This document shows, piece after piece, positions 1 through 6,113 of a stretch of 6,113 nucleotides of DNA (position 1 is the first letter of the stretch; every line of letters starts with the position of its first letter). A program made the translations under genes and the position numbers. The DNA comes from DASWVC01 sp036401335 (GTDB taxonomy: Bacteria; Verrucomicrobiota; Verrucomicrobiia; Chthoniobacterales; JAFAMB01). The stretch lies in assembly GCA_036401335.1 (NCBI GenBank), contig DASWVC010000369.1:1-6113 (forward strand), written 5' to 3'. A model generated the notes under the pieces. It was not told the DNA's origin, searched no databases, and worked only from the letters and a program-made list of their open reading frames with translations.

Positions 1-26
1 TTTGGACGCGGAGGTGCAAGAAGACG

Positions 27-815
27 GTGCTTCAGTCGACGCTGCTGGCAGGGCTCTGGTGTTGTTCGCTGCCGTTGGTTCGCGCCGACACGCCGCCACG
101 CCAGATTGACCTTACCCGTTTTCCGGCCACCCGCCTTGAGGACGTGGTGGTTCCGTTGCCGAGTGAGGTTTTCAACGTGCTCGATAAACTTGGTACGCCG
201 GATTGGAAAGGCGAGTTGCGTGCGCCGGCCATCCGCAACCGTGGTCAACGACCCCAGATAGCGCTTTTGCTGGGAGCGGTGGTGGCTGAGGGTTTTGTGG
301 CCGTGGAGGCGACGGACCGTGAGCGGGTTAAGCAGATTGGACGGGACGTCCTGGAGCTTGCCCGGGCCATTGGCGTAGAGAAAACCGTGTTGGCCCGAAC
401 GAATTCGATTCTTTCGAAAGCCGACGCTTCGGATTGGAAAGGGGTACGCCAGGAGCTTGACGGAGCGCTCACCGACGTTCGCAACGCGATGATTGAATTA
501 CAGGACGCCCAGCTGGCTCACCTCGTCAGCCTGGGCGGGTGGCTCCGTGGCACCGAGGTGCTCACGGACATTGTCAACAAGGATTACTCACCGGACGGCG
601 CTGACCTCCTGAATCAGCCTGACCTGCTTCGGTACTTCCAAGAGCGCCTTGCGGGCATGCCCTCCCGGGTCCGCGGCAATCATTTGGTGAGCCGAATCGA
701 AAAAAGTTTGGCGGAAATTTCCCCGCTGCTCAGCCAGAAGTTAACTCCCGCGTCGGTGAAGCGCATCAATGAGATCACCAGTCAGATGGTTCGAGCCATC
801 GATGCGAATGCCTAG
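27..815 (+). CDS. Secreted protein of unknown function, possibly 5'-truncated
   Basis: I do not recognise a named family; it recalls uncharacterised exported proteins of Verrucomicrobiota (memory only). From GTG at 27 it has 262 residues. A hydrophobic stretch (about residues 4-16) followed by a VRA|D site looks like a signal peptide, so the mature protein is probably periplasmic or outer-membrane associated. The rest is mostly predicted helix, without cysteines, transmembrane segments or catalytic motifs. DWKG occurs twice (residues 59-62 and 136-139), and the parts after each copy look loosely alike. Start: GGAGG at 10-14 precedes the GTG by 12 nt, a little far. The frame has no stop back to base 3, and the upstream codons add Arg-Arg-Cys-Lys-Lys, which would supply the positive n-region that the GTG start lacks. 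The true start may therefore lie left of the window. The stop overlaps the start of the next gene. Coding status is fairly sure; function is unknown. Confidence 0.8.
   Translation: MLQSTLLAGLWCCSLPLVRADTPPRQIDLTRFPATRLEDVVVPLPSEVFNVLDKLGTPDWKGELRAPAIRNRGQRPQIALLLGAVVAEGFVAVEATDRERVKQIGRDVLELARAIGVEKTVLARTNSILSKADASDWKGVRQELDGALTDVRNAMIELQDAQLAHLVSLGGWLRGTEVLTDIVNKDYSPDGADLLNQPDLLRYFQERLAGMPSRVRGNHLVSRIEKSLAEISPLLSQKLTPASVKRINEITSQMVRAIDANA
199..442 (+). repeat. Two in-frame copies of a 13-base motif encoding DWKG
   Basis: The 13-mer CGGATTGGAAAGG occurs at 199-211 and again at 430-442, both in the reading frame of the exported protein and 231 bp (77 codons) apart. Each copy encodes Asp-Trp-Lys-Gly. 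The downstream segments share a loose pattern: a hydrophobic helix with a Gly, then a 'G-x-x-A/E-V-x-T' type stretch. This suggests an old internal duplication, but overall identity is low and chance cannot be excluded. Confidence 0.35.
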
Positions 816-1245
816 CGCCGTGAATAAAACTTTGCTGGCCGCGTTCTTGTTCTGCTGCACCGGGTGGCAGGCCTTTGCAACGGTTGACGACGCCATCGCA
901 CGCGCGTTGGACGCCATCAACCCCTACGTAAAGCAGGGCTACCTCGTTCGCGAGGACCAATGGGGCGGAGACCTCGGCGTGAAAGAACAAAAGGCGATCC
1001 CACATACCTTGTTCAAAGGCAACGATTACTGGTTTTGCACGGGCACGGACGCCGATTCGGCACGGATCGCGATTCATGTTTACGACAGCCGAGGCAAGCT
1101 TGCCGATAACGATGCATGGCAGAAAGGGCGGTACGCTGGCGCGCGGGTTACGGCGACTGCCACCGGCACCTATTACGTCATTGTTGAGGTCACGAGTTCG
1201 CCTCAGGAACGCACCCACTGGGCGATGGTTTATGCCTACAAATAG
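802..1245 (+). CDS. Small secreted protein of unknown function, PPC-like beta domain
   Basis: This is a 147-residue protein with a signal peptide: a short n-region with Arg and Lys, hydrophobic LLAAFLFCC, and cleavage probably after QAFA near residue 26. The mature part starts with a helix (VDDAIARALDAI) and continues as alternating strands. The run GNDYWFCTGT, IAIHVYDSRGKLADND, ATGTYYVIVEV, WAMVYAYK resembles the bacterial pre-peptidase C-terminal (PPC) beta-sandwich pattern of 'x-Y-x-F', 'l-x-l-y-D-x-x-G-x-l' and 'G-T-Y-Y-V'. That is a pattern resemblance, not a domain hit. Start: ATG at 802 or 808, or GTG at 820, all give a good signal peptide. An ATG at 769 would add a long polar leader and 47 bp of overlap, so I reject it. 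Only a weak GAG (793-795) precedes 802. The 14-bp overlap with the upstream gene suggests translational coupling. Function unknown. Confidence 0.78.
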   Translation: MRMPSAVNKTLLAAFLFCCTGWQAFATVDDAIARALDAINPYVKQGYLVREDQWGGDLGVKEQKAIPHTLFKGNDYWFCTGTDADSARIAIHVYDSRGKLADNDAWQKGRYAGARVTATATGTYYVIVEVTSSPQERTHWAMVYAYK

Positions 1246-1307
1246 CGGCGGCAGGAAAACCCCGGCCGTTTGGGGCGATGCGCCAGCCGACGTCTCGTGC
1301 CCGGCGG

Positions 1308-1334
1308 TTAAATACTTTGCACGTCCACTCAATT

Positions 1335-1351
<17 letters not shown>
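1308..1351 (+). promoter_or_regulatory. AT-rich leader of phoH with -10-like hexamer and misplaced GGAGG
   Basis: The 89-bp gap after the second secreted gene is GC-rich until about 1308, then turns AT-rich. TATGAT at 1334-1339 matches five of six bases of the bacterial -10 box. No -35 sits at 16-18 bp; the nearest TTG (1317) gives a spacing of only 11. GGAGG at 1347-1351 lies inside the phoH frame, just after the ATG at 1335. If the hexamer is a real -10, transcription would start near 1346 and phoH would have to start further down. Purely inferred. Confidence 0.25.
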
Positions 1352-2339
<988 letters not shown>

Positions 2340-2351
2340 GTCGCCAAAGTT

Positions 2352-2356
2352 AGGGA
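2352..2356 (+). promoter_or_regulatory. Probable ribosome binding site of pgpH
   Basis: AGGGA lies 10 nt upstream of the ATG at 2367, within the 27-bp gap after phoH. It supports that ATG over the later in-frame ATG at 2454, which would remove the basic cytoplasmic N-terminus. It is one of the few plausible Shine-Dalgarno sequences in the window. Confidence 0.4.
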
Positions 2357-2366
2357 ACACACCCGT

Positions 2367-3965
2367 ATGTTTGGATTGTCCGATCGCAAACGCCTGATCA
2401 AAAAGGGCTTTGCTTGTAGCAAGCAGAGACGAAAGCCTGCCCAAAAAGAGTGGATGCGCCGCCTGGATTCCGATGTTCGCGTCAAGGTCGCAATTTTGCT
2501 GGGCTTTGTCGTTGCCCTGGCCCTTTTGATCTTCTCCGGCGAACATCAAGACCCGGCCCGCTACTTTTTAATCGGCCTGCTCATCTTTGTCACGGCCGTT
2601 GCTCAACTCTGGATTGATCACCCGGACACCTTCCGGCGGAATTCCCGGGTTGGACTGGTGTTCGGCGTCATCCTGTTCCACTTGGCAATCGCGAAACTCA
2701 TCATGGTGCTCTCGACACGGCCTGACGGTGTCGTGCCCCGGGAGTTTGGCGTGCTCCTCATTCCGTTTGCGCTGGCGCCCCTTGTTCTTTCGGTGCTTCT
2801 GGGCAAAAGCCACGGCATCTACGGTGCACTTTTTGTGAGCCTGTGGAGTTCGATCCTGTTCAGCGGATTGGACGCCGTTGTCCTGGTGATGGGGCTTATC
2901 AGCGGGTTCATCGCGGTTTTCGTCACCCTCCAGGTGCGCCGGCGCAGCCGGTTGATTCGGGCCGGGGTCTACGTCGGGGTGGCGACTTGGTTGCTGGCCC
3001 TTTCCTTTGGGATCATCAGCATTCCCTGGTTGCAGATCGGGGCGATGGACTGGGGGCTGTTCTTTAAGCAATCCATGACCTCGCTTATGACCGGGGTCAT
3101 TTCCGGAATGGTAGTTGGCGGTGCGTTGCCGGTGCTTGAAGGTGCCTTTCAAATCACCACTGACATGTCGTGGCTGGAAACGGCCGATCGCAACCACCCT
3201 TTGCTTCTCCGACTCAGCTTGGAGGCGCCCGGTACCTGGCACCACAGCGACGTGGTTGCCGACCTGGCGGAAGCAGCCGCCAACCGGATCGGCGCCAATG
3301 GCACGCTCTGCCGGGCAGCCGCCTACTTCCATGACATTGGTAAACTGGTAAAACCGAATTATTTCTCTGAAAACATCGTGGGCGAGGATAACCCGCACGA
3401 CGACCTTGCCCCGACCATGAGCGCCTTGATCATCATCGCCCACGTCAAAGAAGGGGTCGACTTGGCGCTGAAACACGGGCTTAACCCGCGGATCATGGAG
3501 GTCATCCAGCAACACCACGGCACCTCGCTTGTGGCCTACTTCTACAAACGTGCCCTGCAACAGCAGCAGGATGCCAGGGAAGGGGGAAAGATCATGAACA
3601 TCCGAGAGGAAGACATTCCGGAGGTGCGGGAGGAAAGCTTTCGGTACGGCGGCCCCAAGCCACAGTTCAAGGAGAGCGGAATCATCAGCTTGGCCGACGC
3701 CGTGGAAAGTGCCTCGCGTTCCCTCGAGAAGCCGACTCCCCAGAAAATTGAACAACTGGTCAGTGACATCATCAACAAGCGCATTGCCGAGGGTCAGTTG
3801 GATGAATGCGACCTGACGTTGCGGGAAATCCGGCAAATCGCGGAAACGTTCCGGTTCACGTTGCAGAACATGTTGCATACGCGGATCAAGTACCCGAAAG
3901 ATGAGGAGAAGGTGGAGATGGACAGCCGGCGGCTGCGCCATCTGCCTCCTGCATCCGCTGCCTGA
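2367..3965 (+). CDS. pgpH: PgpH-type membrane HD phosphohydrolase (c-di-AMP phosphodiesterase), short form
   Basis: PgpH-family enzymes hydrolyse cyclic di-AMP to pApA at the inner face of the membrane. The protein has 532 residues. A basic N-terminus (1-40) is followed by TM1 (about 41-57), an eight-residue outer loop (58-65), and then seven membrane segments (about 66-83, 95-114, 126-145, 149-165, 170-189, 199-219, 238-258). Positive loops (FRRNSR, RRRSRLIR) fall on the cytoplasmic side as expected. The HD domain shows LEAPGTWHHS (H292, H293), HDIGK (H322, D323), NPHD (342-345), AHVKEG (H359), QQHHGTSL (H383, H384) and the family-specific FRYGGPKPQFKE and LADAVESASRSL, so all metal ligands I would look for are present. 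Listeria PgpH has 718 residues, with a large 7TMR-HDED sensor domain between TM1 and TM2; here it is absent. Activity on c-di-AMP is inferred from family. phoH lies upstream and ybeY downstream. Confidence 0.95.
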   Translation: MFGLSDRKRLIKKGFACSKQRRKPAQKEWMRRLDSDVRVKVAILLGFVVALALLIFSGEHQDPARYFLIGLLIFVTAVAQLWIDHPDTFRRNSRVGLVFGVILFHLAIAKLIMVLSTRPDGVVPREFGVLLIPFALAPLVLSVLLGKSHGIYGALFVSLWSSILFSGLDAVVLVMGLISGFIAVFVTLQVRRRSRLIRAGVYVGVATWLLALSFGIISIPWLQIGAMDWGLFFKQSMTSLMTGVISGMVVGGALPVLEGAFQITTDMSWLETADRNHPLLLRLSLEAPGTWHHSDVVADLAEAAANRIGANGTLCRAAAYFHDIGKLVKPNYFSENIVGEDNPHDDLAPTMSALIIIAHVKEGVDLALKHGLNPRIMEVIQQHHGTSLVAYFYKRALQQQQDAREGGKIMNIREEDIPEVREESFRYGGPKPQFKESGIISLADAVESASRSLEKPTPQKIEQLVSDIINKRIAEGQLDECDLTLREIRQIAETFRFTLQNMLHTRIKYPKDEEKVEMDSRRLRHLPPASAA

Positions 3966-3967
3966 CC

Positions 3968-4001
3968 GACCATTTGGTCCGCTGCACGTCCACGGTGGAC
4001 G
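3968..4001 (+). terminator. Two adjacent inverted repeats after pgpH
   Basis: Directly after the pgpH stop lies GACCA-TT-TGGTC (3968-3979), then a perfect 7-bp inverted repeat CGTCCAC-G-GTGGACG (3987-4001), which can fold as a 6-bp stem with a CGG loop. No T-run follows, so it is not a classical intrinsic terminator. It could be a weak or Rho-assisted terminator, a 3'-end-protecting hairpin, or an attenuator before ybeY. The rest of the 96-bp gap becomes AT-rich from about 4013 and could hold a ybeY promoter, but I see no convincing -35/-10 pair. Confidence 0.35.
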
Positions 4002-4061
4002 GCCGGCCAAGGGGAACTATCGGTCAAACGAATTTAACGGGTTCTAGTTTAAATCGGCGTG

Positions 4062-4556
4062 ATGGCTGGCCTATCCACCGAGTTGGGTCTTGAGGAAGCG
4101 GGTTCCCCGGTGGTGGTGGTCAACCGTCAGCGGAGATTTTTCATTGATGTCCCCGCGTTGCGCGCTTTCGCTGAACGCGCTTTACTTGAAGTTACCACGC
4201 TGCCGGCGGCTGCCGCCTTACCGCAGGAGATCACGATTGTACTCGTAACCGACCGCAGGATGCGCAAGATCCACCTGGATTTCATGGGGCTGGCCTCGAG
4301 CACGGACGTCATCACCTTTCAGCACGGGGACGTCGTTCTCAGCGTAGAGACCGCCCAGCGCCAGGCAAAGCGATACCGCAGCAGCCTGGCTTGGGAAGTG
4401 CGGCTTTACGTAGTCCACGGCCTTCTCCACCTTTGTGGGTACGACGATCGCACGCCGGCACGGCGCGAGGAAATGGATTGTTTGCAGGAAGCGTTGCTGG
4501 ACCGCCTTCTTAGAAAGGACGGTTCAGCTTCGGGCAAAGGCATCCCCGGGCCATAG
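4062..4556 (+). CDS. ybeY: Endoribonuclease YbeY, variant third metal ligand
   Basis: YbeY is a zinc-dependent single-strand endoribonuclease needed for 16S rRNA 3'-end maturation and ribosome quality control. From ATG 4062 it has 164 residues; GTG at 4059 is directly adjacent and possible. Recognisable parts are the strand EITIVLVTD (about 56-64), the family motif STDVITF (about 80-86; usually TDVLSF), GDVVLSVETA, the helix with EVRLYVVHG, and the metal site HGLLHLCGYDD (119-129). The usual signature is H-G-x-L-H-L-x-G-Y-D-H. H119 and H123 are present, but position 129, normally the third His, is Asp (codon GAT at 4446-4448). The loop between TDVITF and GDVVLS is very short (two residues). 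Asp can still bind metal, and I believe related bacteria share GYDD, so loss of function is not implied. The gene lies 96 bp after pgpH and belongs to the phoH-pgpH-ybeY cluster. Confidence 0.93.
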   Translation: MAGLSTELGLEEAGSPVVVVNRQRRFFIDVPALRAFAERALLEVTTLPAAAALPQEITIVLVTDRRMRKIHLDFMGLASSTDVITFQHGDVVLSVETAQRQAKRYRSSLAWEVRLYVVHGLLHLCGYDDRTPARREEMDCLQEALLDRLLRKDGSASGKGIPGP

Positions 4557-4572
4557 GGTCAGCGGTCCCTCG

Positions 4573-4588
4573 CCGACCCCGGCGTCGG
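4573..4588. terminator. Short hairpin between convergent ybeY and M48 genes
   Basis: The 33-bp gap between the two convergent stop codons contains CCGAC-CCCGGC-GTCGG, a 5-bp GC-rich stem with a 6-nt loop. An alternative pairing is ACCC (4576-4579) with GGGT (4587-4590). The position suits a bidirectional terminator, but no T-run flanks it on either strand, so this is a weak call. Confidence 0.3.
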
Positions 4589-4589
4589 G

Positions 4590-5861
4590 TTACGTCCCGG
4601 TCAGGGGAGCTTGTTCGGCAGGCTCGGTGACCCCAAACCGCCCGCGCAGGGCGGCAATTCGATGCAGAACCGGCGGGTGCGTAAACTGCAGGTTCACCAG
4701 CAGCGGGTGCGGCATCAGGTTAGCCAGGTTGTCCTTGCTCAACTTTTTCAAGGCGGAGATCAGCGGCTCAGGATCTCCCACGGCCCTGGCCGCGAATTGA
4801 TCGGCTGCAAATTCGTAGCGCCGGCTCACGTAGCACGAAAGGACGGAGAACACGATGCCGAGTGGCCGCAACGCCAGTGCGAACAGCACAAACCCTGCGT
4901 AGTAGGAGAAACGGGTCACCCCAAAGGCTGCCAGAAGGGCTGGCTGGGGGACAATCCAGGAGGCCAGCACAAAAAATCCGCACAAGCTTGCCTGGCTGGC
5001 CAGTAAACTTTTCCAAATGTGCCCCTTTTTTGCGTGCCCGATCTCGTGCGCGAGCACGGCGCTCAGCTCCGGCACGGTGTGCTTGTCAATCAGGGTATCA
5101 AAAAGGGCAATGCATTTGTTGCGACCGAAACCGGTGAAAAACGCGTTGGCCCGGGCAGATCGCCGGGAGCCATCAATGACGTAAAGATCGCGGAGAGGGA
5201 ATTGCTCCCGGGCACACAGGGCAGTAAGGGAATCCCGCGCTTCCCCGGCGGCCAGTGGTGTCATCTTGTAAAACAGGGGCAGAATAAACTTGGGTGCGAA
5301 GTAGAGCATGGTCAGCGAGCCCGCGGCCACGGCCAGCCAGGCGTAGACCCACGCCAGCGCGCCAAACCGGGTAAAGCACCAAAGCATGACCCAGCCCAGC
5401 GGAAGTCCCAGAAACGCCGTTAACATCCACTCCTTTAAGCGATCAAGAATAAAAGTCGGTGCGGAGGTGCGATTGAACCCGAAGCGTTCTTCCAAGGCAA
5501 ACGTGTGGTAAACCGCGAATGGAAGGCTTAGGACCTCATGGGCGGCAAACAGCAGCGCGAAATAGAGGAGCCCTGAAACGATTGGTCCACGCCCGAATCC
5601 GCGCACCAGAACGTCTAGCCGTTGGAATCCGCCGAGGAACCAAAACGCCAGCAGGCAGCCCAGCCCCGCCCAGCCTGCCACCAGGCTGAACATCGTGTTT
5701 GCAGCCAGGTAAGCTTTGGAGCGGCTGAAACGAGCGGGATCGTACCAAGCTTGGAATTCAACCGGAACCTCCCGGCGAAGCGCGCGCAGGTTGAGGAGCT
5801 TAGCCGTTGTGACCAAGGTCTGGTAGAAGATAAACGCGCAGGTAAGGGTGATGGTGAGCAT
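4590..5861 (-). CDS. M48 family (Ste24/CAAX-protease-like) integral membrane zinc metallopeptidase
   Basis: This 423-residue membrane protease resembles eukaryotic Ste24/ZMPSTE24, which cleaves CAAX-processed proteins; bacterial relatives probably act in membrane-protein quality control. Several hydrophobic segments (about 1-22, 52-77, 93-119, 146-165, 168-190, 288-310, 320-345) match the multi-pass Ste24 layout. Family motifs include EERFGFNRTS (124-133), SRRSARANAFFTGFGRNK (232-249) followed by IALFDTLI, the zinc site HEIGH (272-276; H272, E273, H276), a third ligand Glu in YEFAADQFA (E350), and THPPVLHRIAAL near the C-terminus. All catalytic residues are present and the length is near that of other Ste24-type proteins. 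ATG at 5861 is chosen because the first membrane helix starts directly after it; no clear ribosome binding site precedes it. It is not HtpX, which is shorter. It converges on ybeY and diverges from a probable TetR regulator 173 bp away. The substrate is unknown. Confidence 0.94.
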   Translation of the reverse strand: MLTITLTCAFIFYQTLVTTAKLLNLRALRREVPVEFQAWYDPARFSRSKAYLAANTMFSLVAGWAGLGCLLAFWFLGGFQRLDVLVRGFGRGPIVSGLLYFALLFAAHEVLSLPFAVYHTFALEERFGFNRTSAPTFILDRLKEWMLTAFLGLPLGWVMLWCFTRFGALAWVYAWLAVAAGSLTMLYFAPKFILPLFYKMTPLAAGEARDSLTALCAREQFPLRDLYVIDGSRRSARANAFFTGFGRNKCIALFDTLIDKHTVPELSAVLAHEIGHAKKGHIWKSLLASQASLCGFFVLASWIVPQPALLAAFGVTRFSYYAGFVLFALALRPLGIVFSVLSCYVSRRYEFAADQFAARAVGDPEPLISALKKLSKDNLANLMPHPLLVNLQFTHPPVLHRIAALRGRFGVTEPAEQAPLTGT

Positions 5862-6034
5862 TTCAGGTGGAGCGGATACCGGGCGGAAACTAACGCACCC
5901 CCAAGCTGCCCTGCAAATCTGGCGTTGAGCTGGCGCCGGGCTTCCCGGGGCGTAAGCAACCTGGAGAACACAAGGGGTATAGCATCCTGCGAAAGGAGTT
6001 GCCCCCTGGTTCTCGATTCCGTAGCGTTGTGCAG
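5862..6034. promoter_or_regulatory. Divergent intergenic region between M48 protease and regulator
   Basis: These 173 bp separate the two divergent start codons and must hold both promoters if the right-edge gene is real. The clearest structure is an inverted repeat CCGGG-CTT-CCCGG (5936-5948), which can be extended by two more pairs past one mismatch (5933-5951). It could be a regulator site or chance in GC-rich DNA. AAGGAG at 5993-5998 looks like a Shine-Dalgarno sequence but lies 36 nt before the ATG at 6035, and the in-frame TTG directly behind it (5999) is too close. TATAGC at 5978-5983 is a weak -10 without a good -35. Confidence 0.3.
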
Positions 6035-6113
6035 ATGCGTGAATGTGAATCGAAGTTAAAGCTCTTAAGGACGGCCCATGAGCTGATCTGGCGGCAAAGC
6101 TACGGTTCGGTTG
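6035..6113 (+). CDS. Probable TetR-family transcriptional regulator, cut by the window end
   Basis: An ATG at 6035 opens a frame that runs off the right edge, showing 26 codons. The visible sequence, a charged MRECESKLK followed by LLRTAHELIWRQSYGSV, fits the start of a TetR N-terminal domain: a first helix of the type 'R-x-x-L-L-x-x-A-x-x-L-I-W-x-x-x-Y-x-x-V' that leads into the helix-turn-helix. I recall a TetR subgroup with the 'LIWxxSYGSV' wording, but this is memory, not a search. GTG at 6029 is an alternative start; no ribosome binding site is well placed. It is divergent from the M48 protease gene, the usual arrangement for a regulator acting on its neighbour or itself. The helix-turn-helix and ligand domain lie outside the window, so the call is tentative. 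Confidence 0.6.
   Translation, partial: MRECESKLKLLRTAHELIWRQSYGSV

Noticed and set aside
1260..1275. CCCC-N8-GGGG as a terminator after the second secreted gene
   Set aside because: A four-pair stem with an eight-base loop and no T-run is expected by chance in this GC-rich DNA.
775..1332. A 185-codon minus-strand frame opposite the second secreted gene
   Set aside because: The composition is typical of an antisense shadow; the plus-strand frame has a signal peptide and sensible beta strands.
4001..4008. GGCCGGCC, an 8-bp palindrome
   Set aside because: Simple GC palindromes are frequent in this composition, and nothing ties it to a function beyond its contact with the hairpin.
2568..4010. 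A 480-codon open frame on the minus strand opposite pgpH
   Set aside because: It lies almost wholly antisense to a strongly supported gene, and its product is rich in His, Gln, Pro and Arg with no motif or membrane pattern. In GC-rich DNA such shadow frames are common.
5622..6059. A 145-codon plus-strand frame opposite the start of the M48 gene
   Set aside because: It overlaps the conserved N-terminal membrane part of the protease in antisense, and its product has no recognisable features; the TetR-like frame is a different one.
6061..6083. AAGGA followed by ATG at 6078 near the right edge as a gene start
   Set aside because: The ATG is followed by one codon and then TGA; the sequence fits better inside the TetR-like frame.

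Overview
The window reads as a stretch of ordinary chromosome from a GC-rich Gram-negative bacterium. The best guess for the source is the phylum Verrucomicrobiota. That guess rests on three things I recognise by memory only: the style of the PhoH and YbeY proteins, a short PgpH, and two secreted proteins of a kind I associate with that phylum. No database search was possible. I see no rRNA, tRNA, CRISPR array, insertion sequence or prophage gene.

Left part (1-1245, plus strand): two exported proteins of unknown function whose genes overlap by a few bases, so they are probably translated together. The first may begin outside the window and carries a repeated DWKG motif. The second is a small beta-rich protein that loosely resembles pre-peptidase C-terminal (PPC) domains.

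Centre (1335-4556, plus strand): phoH (ybeZ-like ATPase), pgpH (membrane HD-domain cyclic-di-AMP phosphodiesterase) and ybeY (rRNA-processing endoribonuclease), in that order. The same order is known from Firmicutes such as Bacillus (phoH-yqfF-yqfG). The cluster links RNA maturation (PhoH and YbeY are known partners) with cyclic-di-AMP breakdown. Two proteins deviate from the textbook form. PgpH has lost the large extracytoplasmic 7TMR-HDED domain and keeps only an eight-residue loop there. YbeY has Asp where the third metal-binding His normally sits. A 96-bp gap with two adjacent inverted repeats separates pgpH from ybeY, so ybeY may have its own promoter.

Right part: a Ste24/CAAX-protease-like M48 metalloprotease on the minus strand (4590-5861) converges on ybeY across 33 bp. 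Divergent from it, at the extreme right edge, begins a plus-strand gene (6035 onward) cut by the window end. Its 26 visible residues look like the first helix of a TetR-family DNA-binding domain.

I found no clearly new system. The items most worth a second look are the YbeY active-site change, the domain-deleted PgpH, the pair of secreted unknowns, and the truncated regulator facing the protease.
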